Shown here one piece after another: positions 42,654 to 51,204 of a DNA stretch of 64,000 nt. Location: NCBI GenBank assembly GCA_020636645.1, contig JACJXO010000008.1, positions 1 through 64,000 on the forward strand. Direction: 5' to 3'. The stretch is from Chitinophagales bacterium. Its GTDB lineage: Bacteria; Bacteroidota; Bacteroidia; Chitinophagales; BACL12. Within the stretch, counting starts at the first letter, position 1; each line of letters begins with the position of its first letter. The notes under the pieces are model-generated. The model saw only the letters and a list, made by a program, of their open reading frames with translations, made no database searches and was not told the origin of the DNA. A program made the position numbers and the translations under genes.

Positions 42654-45449
42654 ATGAAAAAGGTACTCCTCCTCCTGCTGGCTGTTTTGGCCGGTCAGTT
42701 TGTTTTTGCTCAGTTGAATACAGAATTACTTGGTCAGCTATCCTATTCTGACGATCTGTCTAATGTGTGGGGCTGGACCAGCGACGACGGTCATGAATAT
42801 GCTATTGTAGGCACCTTTGATGGTACATCGATCGTGGACATCACCGACCCGACCGATCCCACCGAGATTCAGTTCATTGACGGAGCTAACAGCATCTGGC
42901 GACAGATCGGCGTGTGGAGCCATTATGCCTATGTGGCCAATGAATCCGGCGGAGGGATCCTCTGCATTGACCTGGAGAACCTACCCATCACCGGTGTGGC
43001 AGACTATGCCTTCAGCGATGGTGGCATTGGGATCACCACTTCCCACATCCTGTACTGCGATGCAGCCGGCACCATCTATGTATTTGGTTCCAACAAGCAC
43101 AGCGGAAGTACGGTCATGCTGGATGCCACTGCTGATCCGATGGATCCGCCTTACCTCGGTGCTACCGATGATTGGTATGTGCACCATGGTTTTGCCCGCA
43201 ACGATACCTTATACGAATCAAACATCTATGAAGGTTGGTTCTCTGTCTGGGATGTATCAGATAAATCATCTCCGGTTCTGCTTGCAACACAGGAAACTCC
43301 GGGTGTGTTTACCCATAACGTGGTGGCAATGGATAATGGCATCCATCTGTTCAGCACCGATGAGGTGACCAATGGTTCGCTGGGAGCATACGATATCAGC
43401 GACCTGTCAGACATCCAGTACAAAGGTGAATTTCGCCCGACGCCGGGTACCAACTCCATACCTCACTATACCTGGAACAAGGAACACTGGCTTACCACCG
43501 CCTGGTACCGCGATGGTCTGGTCATTACCGATAATTCTCATCCGGAAGCCATTGTTATGACCGGCTGGTATGATACCTCTCCACTATCAGGAAACGGTTT
43601 TAACGGGGCCTGGGGTGTGTATCCATATTTCCCCTCTGGTAACGTAGTGGTATCTGATATTGAAGAAGGACTTTTTGTGCTGGGGGTGGACTATGTAAGT
43701 GCGGCATTCCTTAGCGGGACAGTTACAGATGCTTCCACTTCGGCACCCCTGTTTGGAGTCAGTGTTGAACTGTCAGATCCTTCAGGATCTACTTCAACAG
43801 CACTGGATGGCGGGTATATAACCGGACTTGCTACAGCGGGCACCTACAGTGCAACATATTCCAAACCCGGATATATTACTGCCACCGTTACTGGTATTGT
43901 CCTGGAAAACGGAGTAACCACCATAGAGGATGTAGAGCTGGAACCACTGGCGAGCTTCCCGTTCAACGGACAGGTGCTGGATGTAGTTACCGGCATTGGG
44001 GTGCCCGGTGCCAGTGTGCTGGTGCAAAATGCTGATGTCTCTTTTGAGGCAACAACAGACGGAACAGGACTTTTTGTTATACCGGCCATTTTTGAAGGAA
44101 CATACAGCGTTTATGCCGGCAAATGGGGTTATGTGACCAATGCTGAAATTGACCTCGATATCAATATCGGGTCGGAAGTGGTCATCGAACTCGGTAAAGG
44201 ATATTATGATGACTATCTGTTTGATTTCAACTGGACTGAAACTGCTACTGCATCCAGTGGCGACTGGGAGTGGGGTGATCCTGTAGGAACCGAATATGGT
44301 ATCGGATATTGTAATCCTGAAGATGACATTGCCGGAGACTATGGCAGTTTTTGTTATATAACCGGCAATGGCGGTGGTTCAGCCGGTTCTGATGATGTAG
44401 ATGACGGTTATGTAACACTGACGTCTCCATCTTTTGATCTGAGTACCTTCGGTGATCCGTGGCTTACCTTCGATTTCTGGTTCTTCAACAACGGGGGTTC
44501 AGGCACTCCCAATGACACCTTGTCCATGATCCTGGATAATGGTCTGACCACTTTTGAAATCGTGTTGGACAACGGCTTTACTGCACTGGGTCTGTGGCAA
44601 AATGTATCGTTTCAGTTCAGTGATTACATCACTCCGACTGCCAACATGCATGTCTCTTTCAAGACCGGTGATAACGCTGCCAGCGGTCACCTGGTGGAAG
44701 CAGCCATTGATCGTTTCTTTGTGTTTGATTCTCTGACCACTGCTCCGGTAGCAGCCTTTGATGCCGATCTGGAAGATGGCTGTACACCACTCCATGTGCA
44801 TTTCTATGACCTCTCTGCAGGGGCAACTTCCTGGTCATGGTCTTTCCCGGGCGGAAGTCCGGCCACTTCTACACTGGCAAGTCCGATCATCACATACAAC
44901 ACACCCGGCATCTATGACGTGACACTGATTGCAACCAATCCGCTTGGAAGCAACACGCTCACCCTGACCAGCTATATTGAAGTATTTGCCTCTCCTGTTC
45001 TGGCAACAAGTGCAGGAGCAGGTTCAGCTTCTGTGATCATTTCCGGTGGAACCGCTCCGTTCGATATTCTGTGGAGCGATGGTCAGACAACTGAGACAGC
45101 TACCGGGCTGGAAGTAGGCACCTATACCGTTACCGTTACAGATGCCAATGGCTGTAGTGTGAATGCTACTGCAGAAGTGACACAGCCTTCCGGTATTGAC
45201 TGGCTGGAAGACGGATTGTCTGTTACCGTGTTTCCTAATCCTGCAACTGAATATGTGCATGTGGTGTCTGATGCTTCCGGTTCTATTTTCTGGAGCATGA
45301 CCGACCTGCAGGGTCGTACCGTACTGGAATCAAACATTGATCCTGGTGAGACGATCATAGCAGTGGATGGACTGTCTTCCGGTCTGTACCATGTGCAGCT
45401 GATCGATGCCGGCAGGCTCGTGGGGATACTTAGTGTGGTAGTGGAATGA
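42654..45449 (+). CDS. Choice-of-anchor-B protein with CarboxypepD, PKD, SprB-like and T9SS domains
   Basis: From ATG 42654 the protein has 931 residues with a signal peptide ending near GQFVFAQ. Residues about 22-350 are a choice-of-anchor-B beta-propeller (VWGWTSDDGHEYAIVGTFDG...). Two carboxypeptidase-regulatory domains follow (SAAFLSGTVTDASTSAPLFG; FPFNGQVLDVVTGIGVPGAS), then a jelly-roll region, a PKD domain (VAAFDADLEDGCTPLHVHF), a SprB-type repeat (GGTAPFDILWSDGQTT) and a T9SS type A signal. The upstream frame extension runs through the terminator and was excluded. A shorter paralogue follows 7 bp later. Confidence 0.88.
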   Translation: MKKVLLLLLAVLAGQFVFAQLNTELLGQLSYSDDLSNVWGWTSDDGHEYAIVGTFDGTSIVDITDPTDPTEIQFIDGANSIWRQIGVWSHYAYVANESGGGILCIDLENLPITGVADYAFSDGGIGITTSHILYCDAAGTIYVFGSNKHSGSTVMLDATADPMDPPYLGATDDWYVHHGFARNDTLYESNIYEGWFSVWDVSDKSSPVLLATQETPGVFTHNVVAMDNGIHLFSTDEVTNGSLGAYDISDLSDIQYKGEFRPTPGTNSIPHYTWNKEHWLTTAWYRDGLVITDNSHPEAIVMTGWYDTSPLSGNGFNGAWGVYPYFPSGNVVVSDIEEGLFVLGVDYVSAAFLSGTVTDASTSAPLFGVSVELSDPSGSTSTALDGGYITGLATAGTYSATYSKPGYITATVTGIVLENGVTTIEDVELEPLASFPFNGQVLDVVTGIGVPGASVLVQNADVSFEATTDGTGLFVIPAIFEGTYSVYAGKWGYVTNAEIDLDINIGSEVVIELGKGYYDDYLFDFNWTETATASSGDWEWGDPVGTEYGIGYCNPEDDIAGDYGSFCYITGNGGGSAGSDDVDDGYVTLTSPSFDLSTFGDPWLTFDFWFFNNGGSGTPNDTLSMILDNGLTTFEIVLDNGFTALGLWQNVSFQFSDYITPTANMHVSFKTGDNAASGHLVEAAIDRFFVFDSLTTAPVAAFDADLEDGCTPLHVHFYDLSAGATSWSWSFPGGSPATSTLASPIITYNTPGIYDVTLIATNPLGSNTLTLTSYIEVFASPVLATSAGAGSASVIISGGTAPFDILWSDGQTTETATGLEVGTYTVTVTDANGCSVNATAEVTQPSGIDWLEDGLSVTVFPNPATEYVHVVSDASGSIFWSMTDLQGRTVLESNIDPGETIIAVDGLSSGLYHVQLIDAGRLVGILSVVVE

Positions 45450-45456
45450 CGATGGT

Positions 45457-47010
45457 ATGCGATTGAGACAACTCCTGCTGCTTTCCTGTTTACCCCTGGT
45501 CTCAGTGGCACAGGAGAACATGACGCTGCAATCATGGTATAGTTATGATGAAAGGGCGGCTGATGTGTGGGGCTGGGAGAGCGAAGACGGACATTTCTAT
45601 GCTATCATCGGCATTTTCGATGGTACATCTATTGTTGACATCACCGATCCTTCTTCACCAATAGAGGTGGCCTTTGTAGGCGGACCGGAAAGTATCTGGA
45701 GAGATATCAAGACCTGGAATGACCACGCTTATGTGGTCAATGAAACAGGAGGGGGCATGCTCATCATAGACCTGTCTGACCTGCCGGGAGTTCCGGATAC
45801 CACCAGCTATACCGGCGATTCTCTGGCTACAGCCCATAATATCTTCATTGATGAGCATGGTATCGCCTATGTGATAGGCAGCAACCGGCATAATGGCGGC
45901 GCTCTTTTTCTTGACCTGAACAGCGACCCTATGGCTCCTGAACAGATCGGCTACTATGATGTCAACTACTGCCATGATCTCTATGTTCGCGGAGATACCA
46001 TGTGGACCGCAGAACTCTATGTTGGACAATTTGGCGTGGTGGATGTTTCTGATAAAGCTTCACCGGTTGTGCTGGCCACCCAGACCACTCCTGCATTCTT
46101 CACTCATAACCTATGGCTGAGTGACGATGGCGATTACCTCTTTACAACTGATGAAGTTTCCGGTGCACCGGTAGCTGCCTATGATGTGAGTGATCTCAGC
46201 GATATTCGTCTGATCGATACCTGGGAATCATCGCCCGGAGCAGGAGTGATACCACACAACACTTTTTATCATGACGGGTATCTCGTAACTTCTTATTACC
46301 GCGACGGAGTGACCATCGTAGATGCACACAGACCGGATAACCTGATCGAAACAGGCTATTATGATACTTCCCCCTTTCCCTCCGGTAACGGATACAACGG
46401 TTGCTGGGGTGTCTATCCTTATTTCAGCAATGATCTGATCGCAGCATCTGATATTGAAGAAGGCCTGTTCATCCTCCAGCCGGATTACCAGCGGGCTTCC
46501 TATCTGGAAGGGGTAGTATCTGAAGAGGGAACAGGCATGCTGCTTCCTGGTTCTCTGGTTGAGATCCTGGGAACGGAACAGACCAGTGTTACAGACTTTC
46601 TGGGAGGCTATAAGACCGGAACTTCAGCTCCGGGGCTATACGATGTGAGGGTGTCAAAATCAGGGTGTCTGACTGAAATTGCATCCGGTGTGGAATTATT
46701 ACAGGCGGAAGTGACCTCTCTGAGTTTCAACCTTACCTGCACTGCCAGTGTAGCCATTGAACACCCCGAAGACATCATACTGGAAGTGAATCCCTCTGTA
46801 TTTCAGGATCACTGTACCCTGACCTGGAATGAGATTTCTGAAGCGCTGGAAATACAGATCTTCGACCTGTGCGGCCGCCTTGTTGAAAGCATGTCTATGG
46901 ATACCAGGAACGGCCGAATTGATCTCGGGGCTGACCTTCATCCCGGTATTTATCTGATCGACCTGCAGTCAGATGACCTGCGTCAGCAGGTAAGGGTGAT
47001 CAGATTGTAG
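45457..47010 (+). CDS. Short choice-of-anchor-B paralogue with T9SS signal
   Basis: This 517-residue protein repeats the propeller of the previous gene (VWGWESEDGHFYAIIGIFDGTSIVDITDPSSP matches VWGWTSDDGHEYAIVGTFDGTSIVDITDPTDP). It then has one CarboxypepD domain (YLEGVVSEEGTGMLLPGS) and a T9SS-type end (VNPSVFQDHCTLTW onward). The jelly-roll, PKD and SprB parts are missing. It probably arose by tandem duplication followed by domain loss or gain. The spacing of 7 bp indicates co-transcription. Confidence 0.87.
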   Translation: MRLRQLLLLSCLPLVSVAQENMTLQSWYSYDERAADVWGWESEDGHFYAIIGIFDGTSIVDITDPSSPIEVAFVGGPESIWRDIKTWNDHAYVVNETGGGMLIIDLSDLPGVPDTTSYTGDSLATAHNIFIDEHGIAYVIGSNRHNGGALFLDLNSDPMAPEQIGYYDVNYCHDLYVRGDTMWTAELYVGQFGVVDVSDKASPVVLATQTTPAFFTHNLWLSDDGDYLFTTDEVSGAPVAAYDVSDLSDIRLIDTWESSPGAGVIPHNTFYHDGYLVTSYYRDGVTIVDAHRPDNLIETGYYDTSPFPSGNGYNGCWGVYPYFSNDLIAASDIEEGLFILQPDYQRASYLEGVVSEEGTGMLLPGSLVEILGTEQTSVTDFLGGYKTGTSAPGLYDVRVSKSGCLTEIASGVELLQAEVTSLSFNLTCTASVAIEHPEDIILEVNPSVFQDHCTLTWNEISEALEIQIFDLCGRLVESMSMDTRNGRIDLGADLHPGIYLIDLQSDDLRQQVRVIRL

Positions 47011-47011
47011 G

Positions 47012-47041
47012 TTTGAGTATGATGTAAATTGCGTATTTTAG
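47012..47041 (+). promoter_or_regulatory. Two-box Bacteroidota promoter of the PKD protein
   Basis: TTTG (47012-47015) and TATTTTAG (47034-47041), one mismatch to TAnnTTTG, are separated by 18 bases. The ATG at 47066 follows 24 bases later. Confidence 0.45.
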
Positions 47042-47065
47042 GTGCACAACAAAAATGGTTGCACC

Positions 47066-49336
47066 ATGAAAAAATATCTACTTTTCCCTGCCTTAATGGC
47101 TATAGCTATCAGCGGATTTTCCCAAACTGTTGTTTTTTCTGATGATTTTGAATCGGGTGCTGCTAACTGGGACATTGATGGTTATTGGGGTGTTACTGAT
47201 GAATATGCCTATGGTGGTGGTTTCTCTTTTACCGATTCTCCATGGGATCCTACCTATACTGCGGGTGAAGTACAGACTGCAACAATGGTCACTTCTGTTG
47301 ACCTCTCGGCCGCTCTTGATGCAGAAGTGACCTTCTATGCACTGATAGATCTGGAAGAAGGATTTGATTACATGTACCTGGATGCCTCTGATGATGATGG
47401 TGCCGGGTGGATCAATATCGGGGTGTTCAACGGCGAGGGCATGCTTACAGACTGGATGCCTTTTACCTTCGGTCTCGGAGCATTTGTTGGCAGCCCTACA
47501 GTAAAGCTTCGCTTTCGTTTTGAACCTGATTTTTTTGTGGAGTATGATGGCATGTACATAGACGATTTTACGATCACTTCCTATACTACCGATGCTTCAC
47601 CTCCGCTTATTCTGCACGATGTGATGCCGCTGTATCAGGGTGCCTTGTATGAGAACGAACTAACGGCAACACTGCTGGATGCCAGCGGAATCAGCTCTAC
47701 ATCATTATGGTACAGTGCAGACGGTGCCGCCTATTCATCTGTTTCAGGGGTCAGCCTGGGTGGCGATGACTACGGCTATACCATACCTGTCATGGATCCC
47801 GGTACATGGATCACTTATTACTTTACAGCAACTGATGCTGCTGATGATCTGAATACTGCCACATCGCCGGAATATGAGATCATTACAGGGCAGTATATCG
47901 GATACGATGATGGCGTAATTGACTTTGTGAATGATATTGGAAATGCGTCACTGTCAGGATATTCACAGGCCGCAGTACGCATCACACTGGATAGTTTTGC
48001 TACGGTAGTGTCATTGGTCATTCAGAATTATACAGACAATACCAGACCCAATGACAGCATCCTGATCCATGTCTGGGCAGATGACGCAGGCCTGCCGGGA
48101 GCTGACCTCATCGAACCCTTTAAACTCTTTCCTGAAGCCACACTTGAATTGCCCAATAAAGGCACCCGTGTAGATCTTCGTCCGTATGCCGATGAACTGG
48201 AAGGACTGATTGGCGATATCTGGATCGGGTTCAGTTCGCCTGATGGTGCAGCCTGGGTATCACAATCTACCCCGGGAGTTGCTCTAAGAACCTATACGGA
48301 GTTCTTTGGCACCTGGGCTGAGTACTATTCTGATTTTCATTTCAGAGCCATTACAGGTCCATACAGCGGTGCTCCCAACGCCGACTTTACATTCGATGCC
48401 AGCGGCGATCCTTCGGTCCTATTCACCGACCTGAGTACCAATTATCCCGATAGCTGGGAATGGGATTTCGGTGATGGCGTGGGAAGCAGTACCCTGCAGA
48501 ATCCATCTTATACTTATACAGCCAATGGTGATTATGAGGTCTGTCTGACCGCAGGAAATGCCATTGGTACCTCTACCCATTGTGAAACGGTTACGATAGG
48601 AAGCTTTACGCCACCTGCTGCATTATTCACATTTGATGACAGCGCAGATCCTGCCATTTCCTTCACAGACCTGAGCACCAATGCACCAACAGCATGGGTG
48701 TGGACCTTCGGCGATGGAGGGGGAAGCACGGTTGCTGATCCGTCACATACATATAGCACCAATGGTACTTTCAATGTTTGTTTGACGGCTTCCAATCTTG
48801 CAGGCGATGATACATACTGTACTGATGTGGTGATTGAAGGAAATGCAGTTGCACCGGTTGCCGACTATACCTACAGTGGTGTGGGATTGACAGTGAACTT
48901 CACAGATATCAGCACCAATACCCCTACTTTCTGGGGATGGGATTTCGGCGACGGAACTTCCTCTTTCGATCAGAATCCTGTTCATTCATTCGGAAACAGC
49001 GGCGTATTTGAAGTCTGTCTGACTGCAGGCAATATGGCCGGAACTGATGAATCCTGCAAAACACTGAGTGTGGCAACTGATCTGGAAGATCTGGCAGCTG
49101 CAGGTGTTGTCGTTTATCCTAATCCTGCCACAGATCAGGTGTTGGTGAATCTCTCAGATTGGGGAGGTAATGCCACACTGCAATTGTATGACCTGCAGGG
49201 CAAACTGGTATTGCAGCAAATGATGGTTCCAGGTACGCAGGTTATCAACCTGACCGAACTGTCTTCAGGAGCTTACCGGCTTTGGATCAGTTCCGTGCAA
49301 AAGACGGCAACCGGCGTTCTCCTGGTGGATAACTGA
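47066..49336 (+). CDS. Secreted PKD-repeat protein with T9SS signal
   Basis: From ATG 47066 the protein has 756 residues with a signal peptide ending near SGFSQ. The N-terminal half (about 20-430) contains a jelly-roll region (FSDDFESGAANWDIDGYWGV) and an immunoglobulin-like stretch. Three PKD domains follow (ADFTFDASGDPSVLFTDLST, ALFTFDDSADPAISFTDLST, ADYTYSGVGLTVNFTDIST), each with W-x-W-x-FGDG. The end is a T9SS type A signal (VVYPNPATDQVLVNL onward). PKD domains usually extend or bind; no catalytic domain is evident. Confidence 0.86.
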   Translation: MKKYLLFPALMAIAISGFSQTVVFSDDFESGAANWDIDGYWGVTDEYAYGGGFSFTDSPWDPTYTAGEVQTATMVTSVDLSAALDAEVTFYALIDLEEGFDYMYLDASDDDGAGWINIGVFNGEGMLTDWMPFTFGLGAFVGSPTVKLRFRFEPDFFVEYDGMYIDDFTITSYTTDASPPLILHDVMPLYQGALYENELTATLLDASGISSTSLWYSADGAAYSSVSGVSLGGDDYGYTIPVMDPGTWITYYFTATDAADDLNTATSPEYEIITGQYIGYDDGVIDFVNDIGNASLSGYSQAAVRITLDSFATVVSLVIQNYTDNTRPNDSILIHVWADDAGLPGADLIEPFKLFPEATLELPNKGTRVDLRPYADELEGLIGDIWIGFSSPDGAAWVSQSTPGVALRTYTEFFGTWAEYYSDFHFRAITGPYSGAPNADFTFDASGDPSVLFTDLSTNYPDSWEWDFGDGVGSSTLQNPSYTYTANGDYEVCLTAGNAIGTSTHCETVTIGSFTPPAALFTFDDSADPAISFTDLSTNAPTAWVWTFGDGGGSTVADPSHTYSTNGTFNVCLTASNLAGDDTYCTDVVIEGNAVAPVADYTYSGVGLTVNFTDISTNTPTFWGWDFGDGTSSFDQNPVHSFGNSGVFEVCLTAGNMAGTDESCKTLSVATDLEDLAAAGVVVYPNPATDQVLVNLSDWGGNATLQLYDLQGKLVLQQMMVPGTQVINLTELSSGAYRLWISSVQKTATGVLLVDN

Positions 49337-49370
49337 GATCTTTTCATGCATAGAGGTATGATATTTGTAC

Positions 49371-49400
49371 GGTAGTAGCAGACTGCAACCTGCTACTACC
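49371..49400 (+). other. Perfect 11-bp hairpin in the leader of the small barrel gene
   Basis: GGTAGTAGCAG (49371-49381) pairs with CTGCTACTACC (49390-49400) around an eight-base loop. A near-consensus -7 box (GATATTTG, 49360-49367) ends three bases before it, so the transcript may begin at the hairpin. No T run follows, so it is not a terminator for rightward transcription. Confidence 0.6.
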
Positions 49401-49419
49401 GAAACAAAAAAATCAATAC

Positions 49420-49842
49420 ATGAAGAAACTGATCGTGATTTGTTTACTGGCCATGGGTCTGTCTGCCTCAGCACAGCAGGATGGACTTGGACTGGGTGTG
49501 ATCATTGGAGAACCCACGGGCCTTTCAGTGAAAAAATTTGTTGGTGACGATGCCTTCTCAGCAGCTGCTGCCTGGTCGGTCAAGTATGATTATTTCTACG
49601 TCCACCTGGACTACCTGAAACACAATTACTTTCTGGGAGATCAGCTGCCGGTTTACATCGGTCTTGGTGGTGCTCTGGGTTTTGGGAAAGATATGGCTGT
49701 TACAGCCAGAGTGCCTCTTGGTATCAGCTACCTGTTCAGAGGGCCGTTCGATGTCTTCTTTGAGGTGGTGCCCGGATTAAGGATCATACCTGAAACAGAT
49801 TTCGATGTGATGGGAGCCGGAGGTTTTCACTTTTACTTTTAG
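49420..49842 (+). CDS. Small outer-membrane beta-barrel protein (DUF3996-like)
   Basis: This 140-residue protein has a signal peptide ending near LSASAQ and then eight short amphipathic strands, beginning GLGLGVIIGEPTGLSVKKFVG and ending GAGGFHFYF. The GEPTGLS-K start and aromatic last residue resemble the DUF3996 barrel family known from Borrelia. The function is unknown. Its stop overlaps the stop of the convergent DUF1684 gene by four bases. Confidence 0.7.
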   Translation: MKKLIVICLLAMGLSASAQQDGLGLGVIIGEPTGLSVKKFVGDDAFSAAAAWSVKYDYFYVHLDYLKHNYFLGDQLPVYIGLGGALGFGKDMAVTARVPLGISYLFRGPFDVFFEVVPGLRIIPETDFDVMGAGGFHFYF

Positions 49843-50456
49843 TGCTCAGGCACCATTCCGCCATACAACATTTCGCCTGCCTGTACCTTTACGGGCAGGC
49901 GATTTTCATTGGGAGGAACAGGGCAGGAGTAGCCATCTGAATAGGCGCAGTACGGATTGTAGCTTCTGTTGAAATCAATGGTCAGTTTATGGTCTTCTAC
50001 ATCGGCAAATCGCAGATCCAGGTAGCGTCCGCCGCCATAGGTCTCTGTGCCGTTGGTATCATCGTTGAATGGAATGAACACATAATCTGCATACTCCGGT
50101 ATCTCCCTAAGTTTCAGACTTTGAAACACCGTTAACTGCATGCTGATACCATTCAGCACAAATGTAGCAGTGCCATATCTTACATATTCTTTTTGCCTGC
50201 CGTTCGAGGTGGGCATGATGAATACCGATCCATCTGATGAATAAGAAAAATCTGCCTCTACCACCCACGCCGTATCATAGGGATAAAATTGCAGAAAGGT
50301 GATTCCGGCACTGTCCAGAGGGCTGTTCTCATCTTCCAGAAAGCCTTCTGTGTACCATTGCTTCCAGGAGTCATGATCATTCTGCTGTGCTACTCCTGTT
50401 ATAGAAGAAACTGCCAGAATAAGACCCGTTAGGAGCTGGCGAAATAAGATATCCAT
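49839..50456 (-). CDS. DUF1684 domain protein, secreted
   Basis: This 205-residue protein has a signal peptide near the start (ending VAQQ) and the DUF1684 body: SPLDSAGITFLQFYPYDTAWVVEADF, the central strands, and the conserved end GGRYLDLRFADVEDHKLTIDFNRSYNPYCAYSDGYSCPVPPNENRLPVKVQAGE. The NPYCAYS and CPVPPNENRL segments are the family signature. The biochemical role is unknown. It is convergent with the barrel gene and divergent from the LolA-like gene. Confidence 0.88.
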   Translation of the reverse strand: MDILFRQLLTGLILAVSSITGVAQQNDHDSWKQWYTEGFLEDENSPLDSAGITFLQFYPYDTAWVVEADFSYSSDGSVFIMPTSNGRQKEYVRYGTATFVLNGISMQLTVFQSLKLREIPEYADYVFIPFNDDTNGTETYGGGRYLDLRFADVEDHKLTIDFNRSYNPYCAYSDGYSCPVPPNENRLPVKVQAGEMLYGGMVPEH

Positions 50457-50476
50457 ACGGCGAAGCTATCCTGAAT

Positions 50477-50484
50477 TAACTTTG
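50477..50484 (+). promoter_or_regulatory. -7 box of the LolA-like gene
   Basis: TAACTTTG fits TAnnTTTG exactly, 12 bases before the ATG at 50497. It overlaps an alternative TTG start at 50482, which argues against that start. Confidence 0.5.
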
Positions 50485-50496
50485 TGGCAAAGAATC

Positions 50497-51204
50497 ATGA
50501 TGAAACGCATCCTGCTGTTCCCGGTTTTGTTTGTTTCAATTGCTGCCTTAAGCCAGTCGGCAGATGACCTGCTGAACGAATATTACAAGGCCATCAACCA
50601 GGAGAAACTGTGCCAGGTAACCTCATTCATAATGACCGGCAACCTGACCCAAATGGGTGTGGATATTCCCATGGAGGTGCTGCAGGAAAGACCCGGGAAG
50701 ATCCGGACATCCGGGACCTATATGGGCATGCAGTTTGTGCAGACGTATAATGGTCAGGAGGGCTGGAGCCTGAATCCATTCATGGGGCAAACCGAACCTG
50801 TAGCCATCACCGGAAATGAGCTGACATCACTACACCGGCAGGCAGACCTGGACGGTATGCTGTATGACTATGCAGCTAAAGGAAGTCATGTCAGCATGGC
50901 ACAGCCAGAAATGATAGACATGGTGTCTCATCCTAAGATAGAACTGACCACCGAAGATACTGTGGTCTATGAGGTCATTTTTGATCCGGAAACTTTTTAC
51001 TGCAAATTGATCAGGTCACGGTCTGATGTTCAGGGCAGGATGTCTGTTGTAGAATCTGTCTTTTCTGATTTCCGCACGATCGATGGAATAGTATTTGCAA
51101 CGTCAGTGGAGACTAGAATTGATGGCATGACCGCTTTACGCATTCATTTTGATGAGATCAAACTGAATGAAGATATTGACGACAGCCTGTTCGACAAACC
51201 CTGA
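50497..51204 (+). CDS. LolA-like outer-membrane lipoprotein-sorting fold protein
   Basis: From ATG 50497 the protein has 235 residues with a signal peptide ending near ALSQ. The body looks like the LolA/LppX superfamily half-barrel: SFIMTGNLTQMGVDIPMEVLQERPGKIRTSGTYMGMQFVQTYNGQEGW, KIELTTEDTVVYEVIFDPETFYCKLIRSR, and TIDGIVFATSVETRIDGM. Such proteins carry lipids or sort lipoproteins; the role here is inferred. The stop touches the stop of the convergent FG-GAP gene with no bases between. Confidence 0.75.
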   Translation: MMKRILLFPVLFVSIAALSQSADDLLNEYYKAINQEKLCQVTSFIMTGNLTQMGVDIPMEVLQERPGKIRTSGTYMGMQFVQTYNGQEGWSLNPFMGQTEPVAITGNELTSLHRQADLDGMLYDYAAKGSHVSMAQPEMIDMVSHPKIELTTEDTVVYEVIFDPETFYCKLIRSRSDVQGRMSVVESVFSDFRTIDGIVFATSVETRIDGMTALRIHFDEIKLNEDIDDSLFDKP

